Assembly: GCF_963678635.1 (NCBI RefSeq)
Contig: NC_087065.1
Coordinates: forward strand, 54,464,397 to 54,528,396
Direction of reading: 5' to 3'
DNA: 64,000 bases
Origin: Symsagittifera roscoffensis
Taxonomy: Eukaryota > Xenacoelomorpha > Acoela > Convolutidae
Shown: one piece after another, positions 34,012 through 43,490 of the stretch
How positions within the stretch are numbered: the first letter of the stretch is position 1
Layout of the letters: each line of letters starts with the position of its first letter
The notes under the pieces: generated by a model
Seen by the model: the letters and a program-made list of their open reading frames with translations, nothing else
The model's database searches: none
What the model was told of the DNA's origin: nothing
Made by a program: the position numbers and the translations under genes

Positions 34012-34993
34012 TTATTGAACTCCCTGTAATAGTTCGCAAAACCCAAGAAGCTCATCGGTTGATGTTCCTTTTTTTGGCAATGTCCAGTTCAGAACTGCTT
34101 CTACTGCATCTGGGTCTGGTCTGATGAGGTGCCTGTCCACCATCCTCCCCAGGTATTTAATCAAATCCTTGAGTATTTCGCACTTTGATGGGTTGCATTT
34201 CAGTCCCGATTTCTTCATGCAGGCGAACACCTCGTCTAGTCGCTCGATGTGGTCCTCTAGCGCCGGTGTCGCAATTACCACGTCATCCACGTAGCACATT
34301 ACCAGGTTGCCGTATTTCTTCGTTACACCTATCTATGCGTGCGCCGTCAATCGTTGAAACGTAGCCGTGGCGTTGCAAAGTCCAAAGGGCATCCTATTCC
34401 ATTGAAACAGCCCCAGCTCGCAGGCAAACACTGTTTTATCCCTGTCTTGCTGCCTCAGTGGAACCTGCCCAAAAAGCTTATCCTAAATCAAGAGTCGTAA
34501 AAAATTTTGCGTCCCTTTACTTTGAGAGGCTCTCATCAATCCTAGGTATGTAATAGGCATCCTTCGCCGTGACCGAGTTCAGATATCGAAAGTCGCAACA
34601 AAACCTCAATTGGTCGCCTTTCTTCTTAGCCATCACCACTCCACACACCCACGGGGATTTGGATTGTTCTGTCATATCATACTCTAGTAAGGTCTCTATC
34701 TCTTTTCTACATGCATCCGATTTGTGTGGGGTCATACGCCTCGCCCCCTCCCTGTGGGGCACCGCCGACTTTTCAAGCTCTATTTCATGTTCAACAAAAT
34801 TTTAACTTCCAATGTCTGCCTTATGTTTCGAAAAAACGTCCTCATTCCGCTCTAGTACGTGCTTGATAGCTTCGAGCTGTTCATCCGTTACCTTGCCCCT
34901 CAAGTGCTCTATTTCATGTAAAACCGGTTTATCCATTTCCGTTTCCTCTAGTGTGTGTCTTTCCGGGAAATTCGAACAGCTCGAAAGTGCATC
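34012..34993 (-). pseudogene. Reverse transcriptase domain
   Basis: The first part is at 34762-34517 (PHKSDACRKEIETLL, then SPWVCGVVMAKKK and LRFCCDFRYLN). A frameshifted stretch with LDLG and RMPFGLCNATATFQR follows at 34515-34310. The last part is at 34299-34012 with the active site CYVDDVVI (YVDD at 34293-34282) and KCEILKDLIKYLG. All diagnostic Ty3/gypsy RT blocks are in order. Stops occur near 34445 and 34335 and a frameshift near 34510. 34800-34993 carries the entry helix region, broken. Confidence 0.88.
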
Positions 34994-35386
34994 TCAGGCT
35001 TGTGATTTCACAAGACCTGATGAATCTTTTATTTTCTTTAAGCTTCTCAAGATACAAATCTTGTCCCTATGATTGGGACAATCAAGAACTTCATTCTCGT
35101 TTACATTTTCAGTCATTTCATATCGAGTTTTCACAGGTAAAGCGTATCCCAGTTTCCTTCCTCTCTGGATTGTGATGGGTATATCAAGAGTATTCAACAA
35201 CAACAAGACACTGACGCAGAGACCGCTCTTGGTTATCGAAAATGATCTTCCTAAAACAGCAGCACTTTGACTATTTGGATTTGGGACTATGCATACTTGC
35301 TTGTCGTCACTTAGTTCATTATAATTTTTCATTCGCGAGCTTACAATTGCCGCTTCGTTTGCTTTCAGCCTCACTCTCATACTCAA
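34994..35386 (-). pseudogene. Pol linker between protease and RT
   Basis: About 130 codons: VCIVPNPNSQSAAVLG, a hydrophobic strand, then DIPITIQRGRKLGYALP. The last block is the usual short beta element before RT in gypsy pol proteins. No catalytic residue. Joined to the protease frame by a shift near 35400. Confidence 0.65.
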
Positions 35387-35404
35387 GAATACCGGTGCTT
35401 TATT

Positions 35405-36055
35405 CTAATTCGCCATTATTAAGTTTACCGGTTTATTTACGTACTTCCTTTCCGGATTCCGAATCCTGAACATGGCATTGTTTAGTTTAATTGTTACGTC
35501 GAAATATCTGATGAAGTCTCTGCCTAAAATGAATTGGTCAGACCCATCTAGGTTTTCCACCACAAGAAAGCTAATCCACAGGTTGCGTTCCCCCAAGTTT
35601 AGGGCTATTATTGGTGTCCTACTTAGTACCCGCAGTGCCCCTTTGTTTGCAGGTGACAGCCCAATTCTCGAGTCTATCAAATCGTCTTTGTTGAAACCCA
35701 TTCGCTCCCAAGTTTCGATTGGTATAACGCTCAAGACCGCTCCCGTGTCCAGTAACACGCGTAATTGAGTCCTCTTGCCATGTATGTCAAGCACGTGTGC
35801 CGATACGTCCGCTTCTGTACCGATATGCATTGCATCCTCTTCCAACATGGCACAGTGTCCAATCGATCTCACTTTCAGTTCTTCCCTGCCCACGTAGATC
35901 TGTCCGGCTAGGTCTTCGTCACATGTTATCATAGTCTTTGTGTAGATGTTTATTCCATCTATATTTAACATCACCTTAAGCGGACCATAGGCTTCCGTGT
36001 ACCTATTCTCGACGCGGACTGACTTGCTACTACCTCTTGTGAGTAATGCCCTCAA
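35405..36055 (-). pseudogene. Retropepsin-type aspartic protease
   Basis: 216 codons. LRVLLDTGAVLSVIP at residues ~98-112 is the catalytic DTGA loop (Asp at ~103), and FILGRDFIRYFDVTI towards the end is the second conserved strand/helix (ILGxD). It would act as a homodimer cutting the Gag-Pol precursor. The domain itself is uninterrupted and is the best-preserved pol domain in this element. Confidence 0.88.
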
Positions 36056-36087
36056 GGCTCTAGAAATTGTCTGCGGACTTATTGCAC

Positions 36088-36697
36088 TTAATTAATCTGC
36101 ATTGTCGTCTGATCGCTTGGTTCACTCAGGTTTCTCGTTACTTCGTGGCCGCCCACAGTGATTGACGAATTTATTCTTGCTCCGATTTTTGTTATGCCGA
36201 ATGGCTTTCCAGTCACTAGTTTTAGAGTGTTGCAATTTCCACTCTTTGTCGCTCCCACTTCGGCTTCTGGCATTGGCACTGACCTACTTAATGTCTCATT
36301 TAACTTCTGCCTTTCGATATCCTGTTTTAGTCGTTGCTCGATCTCTTTAGTTGCTAGGTCTTGTTTCACTTTGTTGATGGCATCCACAGCTGCTTTCTCA
36401 TAGTTTGTTTCCAGAGAATTCGTGGTCTCAGCTTCTATGACATTTTTGACTTGCGCTACAGCCTTCACCGTTTTTGTCGGTAGTTCCGCAATTGGTGCCT
36501 CCGAGTTTTTGCGTCAAATTGGGCGTGCCTGTTCCTCATGTTCTGTACCGCCGCCAGCGCTAGCTTGTGTTTGGCATGACTTTGGTTCTTCACTGCTTCT
36601 CAAAATAACGGACAGTCCATCCGGAAGTGGCCCTCTTGATTGCAGAAGAAGCATCTCGAGCCTATCTTGATGATAAAGCCACTATAGAACTCTGGTT
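36088..36697 (-). pseudogene. Gag C-terminus with CCHC zinc knuckle
   Basis: On the minus strand about 36672-36600 encodes RCFFCNQEGHFRMDCPLF, a textbook CX2CX4HX4C knuckle for RNA binding, followed by a stop. 36468-36088 is a helical Lys/Glu/Gln-rich frame (KAAVDAINKVKQDLATKEIE) leading towards the protease. It joins the gag frame at 36698 across a stop or shift. Confidence 0.75.
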
Positions 36698-37654
36698 CTA
36701 TAGAACAGTGGCTTGAACAGTGGCTTGATGATTGAGCCACTCTTCCTCCGTCTGGCTCATATCTTCCTCATCCGTTGCGTATCCCAGACTCTTCATGCCT
36801 TGCTTGTACGTCGTGTTTTCCGCCTTGTGATGATCCGCTGATCCGCAAATTGCGCAAGACCTACGTAAGTCCAAATCAATTCTAGGCTTGTACCATGACG
36901 ACCTCTGTGGTTGACTCTCCCCTTGCATGTTCCTATTCTCTGAGTACGAGTACTTCTTAGGTTTCATCAGCATGTACTCCCTTGACTTTTGCCTCATCTG
37001 TTCCGGAGTCGGTGCATTATCTTTCGACAGTGTATAGTACGTTGCCAACATTGTTCTCAAGTCGTCACTTTTAACCCCATCGACAAATTTCGAGGCGATG
37101 CTGAAGTTCCTTCTGTTTGTTGATTCTTCCGGATCACTCCTTCTTCTCAAGCTCTCAAGATCATCCAGGAACCGATCGATTGATTCATCATCCCTCTGTC
37201 TTCTCTTTTCGAATCTCATTATAGCTTGGTGACCCTTCTTTCCTGATCCGAATCGGTTCAACAATATCTCGAAGATTTTGTCTGCAGTATCACATTCCTC
37301 TTTCTTCTTTGCAACTACACATTTTAACGCTGTGCCTTCTAAGTTGCTGAGTATCAATGTGCGGGCCTGTCTTTCGTCATTCAAGTTGTCTTTTTCCAAA
37401 TGTAGTCTTATGACTTCTACCCATGTGTCGATGCATCCATCTGAGTCGTCCTTAAATTCTTTTGGCTTCTTAAAGATTTTCCTGGATTTGCCACCTCCTC
37501 TTTCACTCGATTCAGTATTACTTGTAGCGAACACTTCCAATGCCCTATTCATCATTTCCCAGGGACTAGCCCACGTCATGGCATCAGGTCCCACATTGTT
37601 GCTTGTTGTGGAATCCCTTGGACCATCTGTCGTATTTGAGGTTCCACTCTTCAT
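36698..37654 (-). pseudogene. Gag capsid region
   Basis: 318 codons. A retrotransposon Gag fold is indicated by FKDDSDGCIDTWVEVIRLHLE, LILSNLEGTALKCVV, ILLNRFGSGKKGHQ and ESIDRFLDDLESLRRR, ending with a first Cys/His motif (CAICGSADHHKAEN, lacking the final Cys). It would form the particle shell. The stretch up to 36949 is also the left edge of the 13.1 kb duplication, so most of this frame recurs at 50020-50796. Confidence 0.85.
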
Positions 37655-38640
37655 AATTGTCTTGCCCCCCTCCCGATGGTCTTATGCTCGCTGCACCCCG
37701 CGGTAACGGTAACGGTGTGGACTCCCGCTTGTTCCGTTGTGGTTCCACGAAATCGATCTGTTACCAGCTTGTCTTGTGATGTAGAGTTTCTCAAGATGGC
37801 ATCCAGTTTGGAATGTATGGCACATGAATTCTCAGCCTGGTCTCTGCTCATTGTGTCTATTCTCGTCTCTAGACTCCCTAACTTACTGTTCACAGTGTCA
37901 TACCGTTTCTTATTTTCTTGCATGTCTTTTTTGATATTTTTTTCTCTCTCCTTGTCGGTAGCCTCTACCTTGTCTGATGCTGTAGCCTCTGTTCAGTTGC
38001 CTTCGCCAGATTGAAGCACTTGTCCAGGCTCTCGCTCTTATTGTATCGTAACTCCTTTTTTAGTATTTGTCGATCCTCTTCGATTCAGTTTTTTGTCGAT
38101 TAGTTCCAACTTCGCCATCAAGTCGCCAAGTTCAAGAAAAGTTGTTTTCTCTTGGTTAGCTGTTGCCCCATTTTTAAATGTTGCCTCATGGCTAGCTGTT
38201 GCTACAAGTTTGACCTGATCATCGTCTCGATTGTCCACTGTTGTTATTGCAGAAACCGTTCCAAATGTTTTGCCTTTCTCGGTCGTTGGTGCTATTTCCT
38301 CCTTCTCTCTTGGTTTCATTCCGACTATCATTGCAATCCTCTCTGTGAACGACGTTCTTTTCATTTAAGAGTCATCCTTTATCGTTTCCGGCGTATTGCT
38401 TGTTGTATCGTCTACAATATCAATCGGCGAGAACTCTATCGTCTTCTTTTCTTGTTCTTCCACATTCGGCATCGGTGTTGACTCCGTTGTTTTCATTTCC
38501 ACCTCATGAACACTCTGATCTGGTGTCTCTAGATCAATTTCTGTAGCAGGTACCGTTCCTCCCTCCTCAGCGCTTACTTTCGTTTTGCTCTCCTTTGCCC
38601 TTCTTGTGTTGTCCATGCTCACTAAAAAGTTCTTTCTCAT
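37651..38640 (-). pseudogene. Gag N-terminal region
   Basis: Starts at an ATG (38640, MRKNFLVSMDN) and runs in three open blocks: 38640-38365, 38364-38038 and 37923-37651. The first two share a frame and are split by a single TAA directly followed by ATG; the third is reached after stops. It is rich in Glu, Lys and Thr with short coiled-coil stretches (KLGSLETRIDTM). The same TAA is present in the duplicated copy at 51507, so it predates the duplication. Confidence 0.65.
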
Positions 38641-38941
38641 TACTTTTTGGACCGACGGTTATGATTTAACTTTGACTCTAGAACGCTTTTGTCTGCTATC
38701 GGTACCCTACTTCGCCTCATGATTCTTATTTACAATTTTCTCTATTTACAATATTAATATTTACAAAATCTATTCAACTTCTATTCTATACAACTTCTAT
38801 TCTAAGGATAAAAATTCTAAAATGTATTCCTAATTCTCTTAAGTTGAAATCTTTCAATTCGTGATCTTAATAGAGCGGATTTTTCCTGATTTAATCGTTT
38901 TGACTGGTCCTTTGTGCTCTTTACTAAAGTGTTTGGATATT
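38641..38941 (-). other. Leader, gag-proximal part
   Basis: About 300 bp of AT-rich sequence between the gag ATG and the minisatellite, with TATTCTATACAACTTC-type short duplications. No open frame. Confidence 0.5.
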
Positions 38942-39655
38942 TCTCACTGTCCCAATACCTATCACTCAAGTGTTGGGCTACCTCGCACTGTCCCAAGACC
39001 TCTTAGTACTGTCCCAAGACTTTTCCGTACTGTCTCAAGACTTTTCCGTACTGTCCCAAGACTTTTAGGTACTGTCCCAAGACTTTCCCGCACTGTCACA
39101 AGACTTTTTGGTACTGTCCCAAGGCTTTTCTTTACTGTCCCAAGACTTTTCTTTACTGTCCCAAGACTTTTCTGTACTGTCCCAAGACTTCATGGTACTG
39201 TCCCAAGACTTTTCTGTACTTTCCCAAGACTTTTTGGTACTGTCCCAAGACTTCTCTGTACTGTCCCTAGACTTCTTGGTACTGTCCTAAGACTTTTTGG
39301 TATTGTCACAGGTCCTATCCGCACTGTCCCAAGACTATTTGGTACTGTGCCAAGACTTTTTTGTACGGTCCTAAGACTTTTCGGTACTGTCCCAAGACTT
39401 TTCTGTACTGTCCCAAGACTTCTTGGTACTGTCCCAAGACTTTTCTGTACTGTCCCAAGACTTTTCCGCACTTTCCCAAGACTTCTTTGTACTGTCCCAA
39501 GACTTTTCTGTACTGTCCCAAGACTTTTCCGCACTTTCCCAAGACATCTTTGTACTGTCCCAAGACTTCTCTGTACTGTCCCAAGACTTTTCGGTACTAT
39601 CCCAAGAATTCGTCACTCAAGTGTTGGAACACTTCACACTGTCCCAAGACCCCTC
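38942..39655. repeat. 21-bp minisatellite (about 30 copies)
   Basis: Units of 21 bp with core ACTGTCCCAAGACTT, followed by a variable TTC(T/C)GT, CTTGGT, TTTGGT or similar end. Because 21 is a multiple of 3 and the unit has no stop in any register, all six frames are open for up to 700 bp. The resulting heptapeptide frames should not be taken as proteins. It lies in the leader of the gag-pol element, upstream of gag, and recurs at 52084-52797. Confidence 0.95.
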
Positions 39656-40480
39656 CTGCTTTAGTGTTGGGACAATCTGATTTCTTCTTCTTCGTTGTTG
39701 GGACTCTTGAACCACTATCCCTGGTACCACCACTTGAGCTCTAGTATAAAAATTTCCCCAAAATCCAACCTTACTGGCCCAAAAATTTCAATTGCTAACC
39801 CCCCTGTTTTTATCTCCTTTAATAATCTGATGCAATTTGAAATTCAACTTGTTCGCAGGTGTCTTGTGATCACCTGTTCGTTCAAAACCGATAAAATTAA
39901 TACCAAAAACGTAAAGACTTAAGCGAGAAAAAATAGTAAAAACAGAAAGATTAACCCACCTAAAATCAAAGGTGACCAATGTCGTCCTTTCGTAAAAAAA
40001 TGTCTGGTACCTGATTGCCGCGCGTTTTCCCTCCCCCCTACTAACGTTCTTATGGGGTATTTCCATTCCAGGTTACAAAAACGGTCTATTTTCGTCCCCC
40101 CCCCACCCGATCCGATCAGTGTACCTACCTTAATTCTGTCTTAAATTTGGATAGGCTCTCTCTGTAATTCACGCGTGTAAGATTATAATGTAACTAAATC
40201 GACAATATCGATTGATTAGTTACTATAACGTGTCCCCCCTTTTTACAATTTGCAACCGCCAACCTCTAACCTAACCAGCCCCCTGCTAACCTCCCCCCTA
40301 TTTAGCCCCCTCTTAAGCCGAAAATTACCTTAAGCGCTGGGTGCTCGACCTCTTGAGAGAAAACCGTAGAACCTGTTTCCAAGCTCTGCTCAAGTAAAAA
40401 CATTCTTGAAAACAGTGGGGTTCCGCTTATCCAATTTTACACTTATCTCCTATAATGTAATGTGGATTCTAATGATACCC

Positions 40481-40778
40481 GATTGACCAACCAGAACACC
40501 CCTGTGTGTCCTCCTCTGGTTGTTCTGATTCGTGCTGGTTGTCTGCTTGGCTTGTCCAGCACTTCTCACCAGCACCACTTTCCCACTTGGCTGGTCACCT
40601 GTTCCAGTAAGGTCTCCCATTAATCCGTCGATTGACCAATTAAAACACCCCTGTGTGCCTTCTCTGTTCGGTCCCGTCGGTGCTGGATGTCTCCTTGTCG
40701 TGTCCAGCACTCGTCGGGTTCCCTTCTTGTGAACCATTTTCCTACTTGGCTGATGACCTTTTCCAGTCAAGTCTCCTA
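40481..40778 (-). repeat. Two ~149 bp direct repeats in the leader
   Basis: Unit 1 at 40481-40629 and unit 2 at 40630-40778. Both start GATTGACCAA, contain AACACCCCTGTGTG, GTCCAGCACT and ACTTGGCTG, and end CCAGT(A/C)A(G)GTCTCC. Identity is about 70-75%. Function unknown. Confidence 0.8.
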
Positions 40779-41231
40779 GTGGTCCAGCTAAGTTGCAAGC
40801 TATCTAAAAACCCTTGACAACGCCCCACACTCGAGCACCCTTTTAAATTGCTGAAATGATCGGTCTTATGAAAACAGTATGGGTATACTATTTAATTAAT
40901 AAAAAGGTTTGATCCAACTAATCTGGTGTCAAAGTTACTGTCATTTTTTGTTTTATGATTTCTGTTCCTTTTTCTATTCTTTTTCGGTTTTGTTTCGCTT
41001 TTTGTCTTTGTGCTCGTTTTTTTGTCCCCCTAGTTACCCCCTTACTCGGTTAGCTAGGCCTCGTTCGGAGAGCGTACGAGGGAGTTTTCTCGAGTTTTCT
41101 TAAAAAGCTATCACGGTGTGACCGGAAGGTTTACACGTTCCCGCTGAACCGTACCACCGTTACTCTAGAATGGGCATGTAGCCCGGAGCGGTGTCAAGTG
41201 GGTTCGACTCTGTAGTCATGATATCGCAAAA

Positions 41232-41246
41232 CACCCAGGAGCGACA
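41232..41246 (-). promoter_or_regulatory. Candidate primer-binding site (tRNA-Asn type)
   Basis: On the minus strand, 11 nt after the LTR end (GTTACA), the sequence is TGTCGCTCCTGGGTG. In the 2.54 kb repeat the same place, 12 nt after an LTR-like end, reads TGGCGCTCCTGGGTGG. Animal tRNA-Asn genes end ...CCACCCAGGGACG plus CCA, whose complement starts TGGCGTCCCTGGGTGG, so the repeat version differs at two positions. Conservation between two diverged elements supports a primer site; the tRNA identity is from memory of the family. Confidence 0.5.
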
Positions 41247-41257
41247 TAAGAACACTA

Positions 41258-42068
41258 TGTAACAGTCGCCTACTTAAGTCACATATGAGTTTAAAGAAAA
41301 ATAGGCCCTATAACTATTGGCTCAAGAGTCAGGGACACTATCTCTTGTGTTTTTCTACCTCGAACGGTCGGAGTCAATTCAGTTCACTTGCGACATGAGA
41401 CTAAAACCCTCGTTACAGCTTAAAGGCCACTACCAAAATACCCCCACTCAAGAAAATAAGAACGTCCCCATACTTAGGTCTCAAAATACCCAAAATACGC
41501 GAACGCCGTTAAAAACAGGGTCGGAACAGTCCGTACAGTTATCTTTTATTAGACAGTGGAACTTTGATCCATTTCAGATGGATCAACCTAAAAGCCTCCC
41601 TACCTCAGAATGAAAATTAGAAAACACACTCAAGAAAACTAAATTGTGTACTCTCTCTCATACCAGCACACTCGAGAAATGGAGTAACTAAATTAATCAG
41701 CAACTCTAGCAATAAAGGAAATTAAGTTTTAAATGAAGAAGTTTGTAATTAACGAATTCCAGCAAAGGAAATGAGTTTTAACTTGAGAACTGAGTTTTTG
41801 AGGATGGACCATTGGGAGACTTCGGTTGTCCACCTTTCCACCGAAGGTTCACTCTGGTCCACTTCCAAATAATGTCTTCCTCTATTGCAATTGTTCTGTC
41901 TCCTATTTCAGGATAAGACAGCTCTACTCTCCTGTGATTCTTATGTCTGGAAAATGCGAAAAGCAATTTCCCGCTGCTTTTTTGACTACTTTCCCGCGAT
42001 TGTAATCCGATTATTCTGATCTTGTATTTCTGAGATTTTCAGTTGTCGCGAGACAATTGAGCATGACA
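41258..42068 (+). repeat. LTR, proposed 5' LTR of the giant element (811 bp)
   Basis: Same family and orientation as 19228-20025. TGTAACAGTCGCC at 41258 and GAGCATGACA ending at 42068 are the exact limits of the match. In the minus direction it is TGTCATGC...GTTACA. The outer flank after 42068 is CTTGTCTGCC, which does not match the flank at 19227. An almost identical copy is at 54401-55211. Confidence 0.8.
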
Positions 42069-42690
42069 CTTGTCTGCCATCTAGGGAGCAGAATTTTTAC
42101 ATGAACAGAGACGAGTTCCAGGATGCGCTATGTCTCCGATATGGATGGCATCTGAAAGGAATGACTCAAACTATGAGTGTGGCGCGAGAAATGATTTCGA
42201 CCATGCCTTGGTTTGTAAGTTGGGTGGTTTCGTCATAATGCGTCACAACGCTGTCCGCGACATCGAAGCCGACTTTTTACGTTACGTGTGCAAGGATGTA
42301 AGCGTTGAGCCCGGTCTGATCCAATCGACGTGAAATGAAGAACTTGCAAGTGGAAGCAATCTGGAAGACAATGCAAGATTGGATATTTCTTGTCGAGGTT
42401 TTTGGGCGCCGCTGCAGAAAATGTTTCTGGACGTCCGTTTCACACACCCGAACGCCCCAAGTAATAGGAACCGAAAACTGAAGCCACTCCTAAAGACTCA
42501 TGAGAATCGGAAAAAAGTCGAATACAACAACCGCGTTCTGCAGGTAGAGCATGCCTCTTTTACCCCCTTGATTTTTGCGAGCAACGGCGACATGGGTGAG
42601 GAGGCAGAGCGATATCATGCTATACTGGCGGAAAAAATGGGTGAGAAGCTGAACTGTACGTCTGCGGACACTATGAACTATATCCGGTAG
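42069..42690 (+). pseudogene. Fragment of a retroelement-associated C-terminal domain
   Basis: Readable in two frames: MNRDEFQDALCLRYGWHLKG (about 42100-42160), then after a frameshift DFDHALVCKLGGFVIMRHNA, then a stop (42331-42333), and DARLD-like NARLDISCRGFW, MFLDVRFTHPNAPS and LQVEHASFTPLIF. This combination (NEFRDAL.LRYGW, FDHALxC.KGGF..RH, D.S..GFW, E..SFTPL) recurs at the C-terminus of many reverse-transcriptase-bearing elements in invertebrate genomes. The spaced D, D and E residues look like a restriction-like nuclease fold, which is my inference. Dead, and duplicated at 55212-55833. Confidence 0.6.
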
Positions 42691-42924
42691 AAGCTCTCCT
42701 TCACCATCCTGAAAACAGGAAAACAGCCTGGATAGCCTTGAGAGGACACCGGAAGAAACAGCAATACACGTCCTGTAGTACCTGAGACACCGAAATAAAC
42801 ATTTTGTGCCATAATCAATAAACATTCCTCATCGAATATCATTCCAGCATAGATTGTACATTTTCAATATTTCTCTATACTTTATGCCGATGGTTAATTC
42901 AAAAACCTTTTTTCCTCCCGTTAA
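42691..42924. other. No gene seen
   Basis: Short AT-rich join between the C-terminal-domain fragment and the inverted repeat. It contains a tandem microduplication (GAAAACAG repeated at 42710-42727) that copy 2 of the duplication lacks. Confidence 0.5.
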
Positions 42925-43490
42925 TAAAACTGCCAAAACGAGAGCACGTTTTTTCCGATCAATTTCACTGATTCACAGGCTACAAAATAATGTTCAACTT
43001 GGAGATGGATGTGGATTGAAAAAAAAGTTTTCCGTCTATAGAGCTTTTTAGGCATGGAGAAGTTAAAACGGAAAGAGAGAAATCTCTGATACGGCGACGA
43101 CAGTTATTCGAAATTTCTAAGAATTAAGGATGGAGAATTGTACCAGCAAAACGAGTGAACACTCTTTAAAAAAAAGCAAACAATATCAAAACATTTTGAA
43201 ATTGACTAAAATGATTGAAACTTGTTTAAAAGGCTTCGTTTTCAATATTCGCAGCCTGATCAATTGAGCAAAGTTCTTTAAATTTTCAAACATAGTTAAT
43301 GATGACTTTTTTCATCTTTTATGTTAACGGAGACATGGTGTTACTTTGCAATCTACGATAATGAACACTTTTTGCCAAATTCTGAATCTAAATATCCGAT
43401 CCAAAACGCGTCAATTCGATATCGAACCACAGTAGAAATCTCAACGCTCCTTAAAGTTCGCTTGCCTCAAAAAGATACCTCTGAGGATTT
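42925..43490 (+). repeat. Long inverted repeat, left arm (LINE 5' part)
   Basis: Its reverse complement matches 44836-45407 over about 570 bp at more than 95% identity by eye, from GTTAATAAAACTGCCAAAAC to AAAGATACCTCTGAGGAT. The spacer is about 1.35 kb. The arm covers the beginning of the LINE endonuclease (LTETW block). Confidence 0.9.

Larger units (their letters stand above)
39656..41257 (-). other. Leader of the gypsy-type element
   Basis: 1.6 kb without a credible coding frame, between the 5' LTR and the minisatellite. It includes a C9-10 run near 40098, C-rich tracts (40230-40320) and two 149-bp direct repeats (40481-40778). The part next to the LTR (41100-41257) is related, in inverted orientation, to 46319-46500 inside the 2.54 kb repeat, including AAAAAGCTAT and CACCCAGGAGCG. 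Confidence 0.6.
19228..42068 (-). mobile_element. Proposed giant Ty3/gypsy-type LTR element (~22.8 kb)
   Basis: Read on the minus strand: LTR (42068-41258), primer-site candidate (41246-41232), leader with 21-bp minisatellite, gag, protease, RT, RNase H, integrase, macro-like domain (stop at 29964), 24-bp minisatellite, SGNH polyprotein gene (29355-20483), LTR (20025-19228). LTR orientation, ends and gene order are seen directly. That both gene blocks belong to one element is inference. It is supported by the second SGNH gene copy, which also ends about 450 bp before an LTR of the same family. Giant Ty3/gypsy elements are known (Ogre in plants, Burro in planarians). Weak points: no target-site duplication, no clear polypurine tract, and many inactivating changes. 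The alternative is a gypsy element next to a separate element that shares its LTR. Confidence 0.6.

Noticed and set aside
38942-39655. CRISPR array
   Set aside because: Units are contiguous 21-mers without unique spacers, in animal-type DNA, with no cas genes.
38861-39664. 267-codon frame of TVPRLFG repeats (and five other open frames, both strands)
   Set aside because: A consequence of a stop-free 21-bp tandem repeat; every frame is open, so openness carries no coding information.
41170-41246. tRNA-like look (GGGTTCGACTC followed by CACCCAGGAGCG)
   Set aside because: No acceptor stem or cloverleaf can be folded. The second block is better explained as a primer-binding site on the minus strand.
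41317-41613. 98-codon frame (AQESGTLSLVFFYLE...), also at 54460 and, inverted, at 18175
   Set aside because: It starts at TTG, lies wholly inside the LTR, and its conservation follows from LTR homology.
19218-42078. Target-site duplication flanking the proposed giant element
   Set aside because: Flanks GGAGTAA (left) and CTTGTCTG (right) do not match; none was found for the left LTR copy either.
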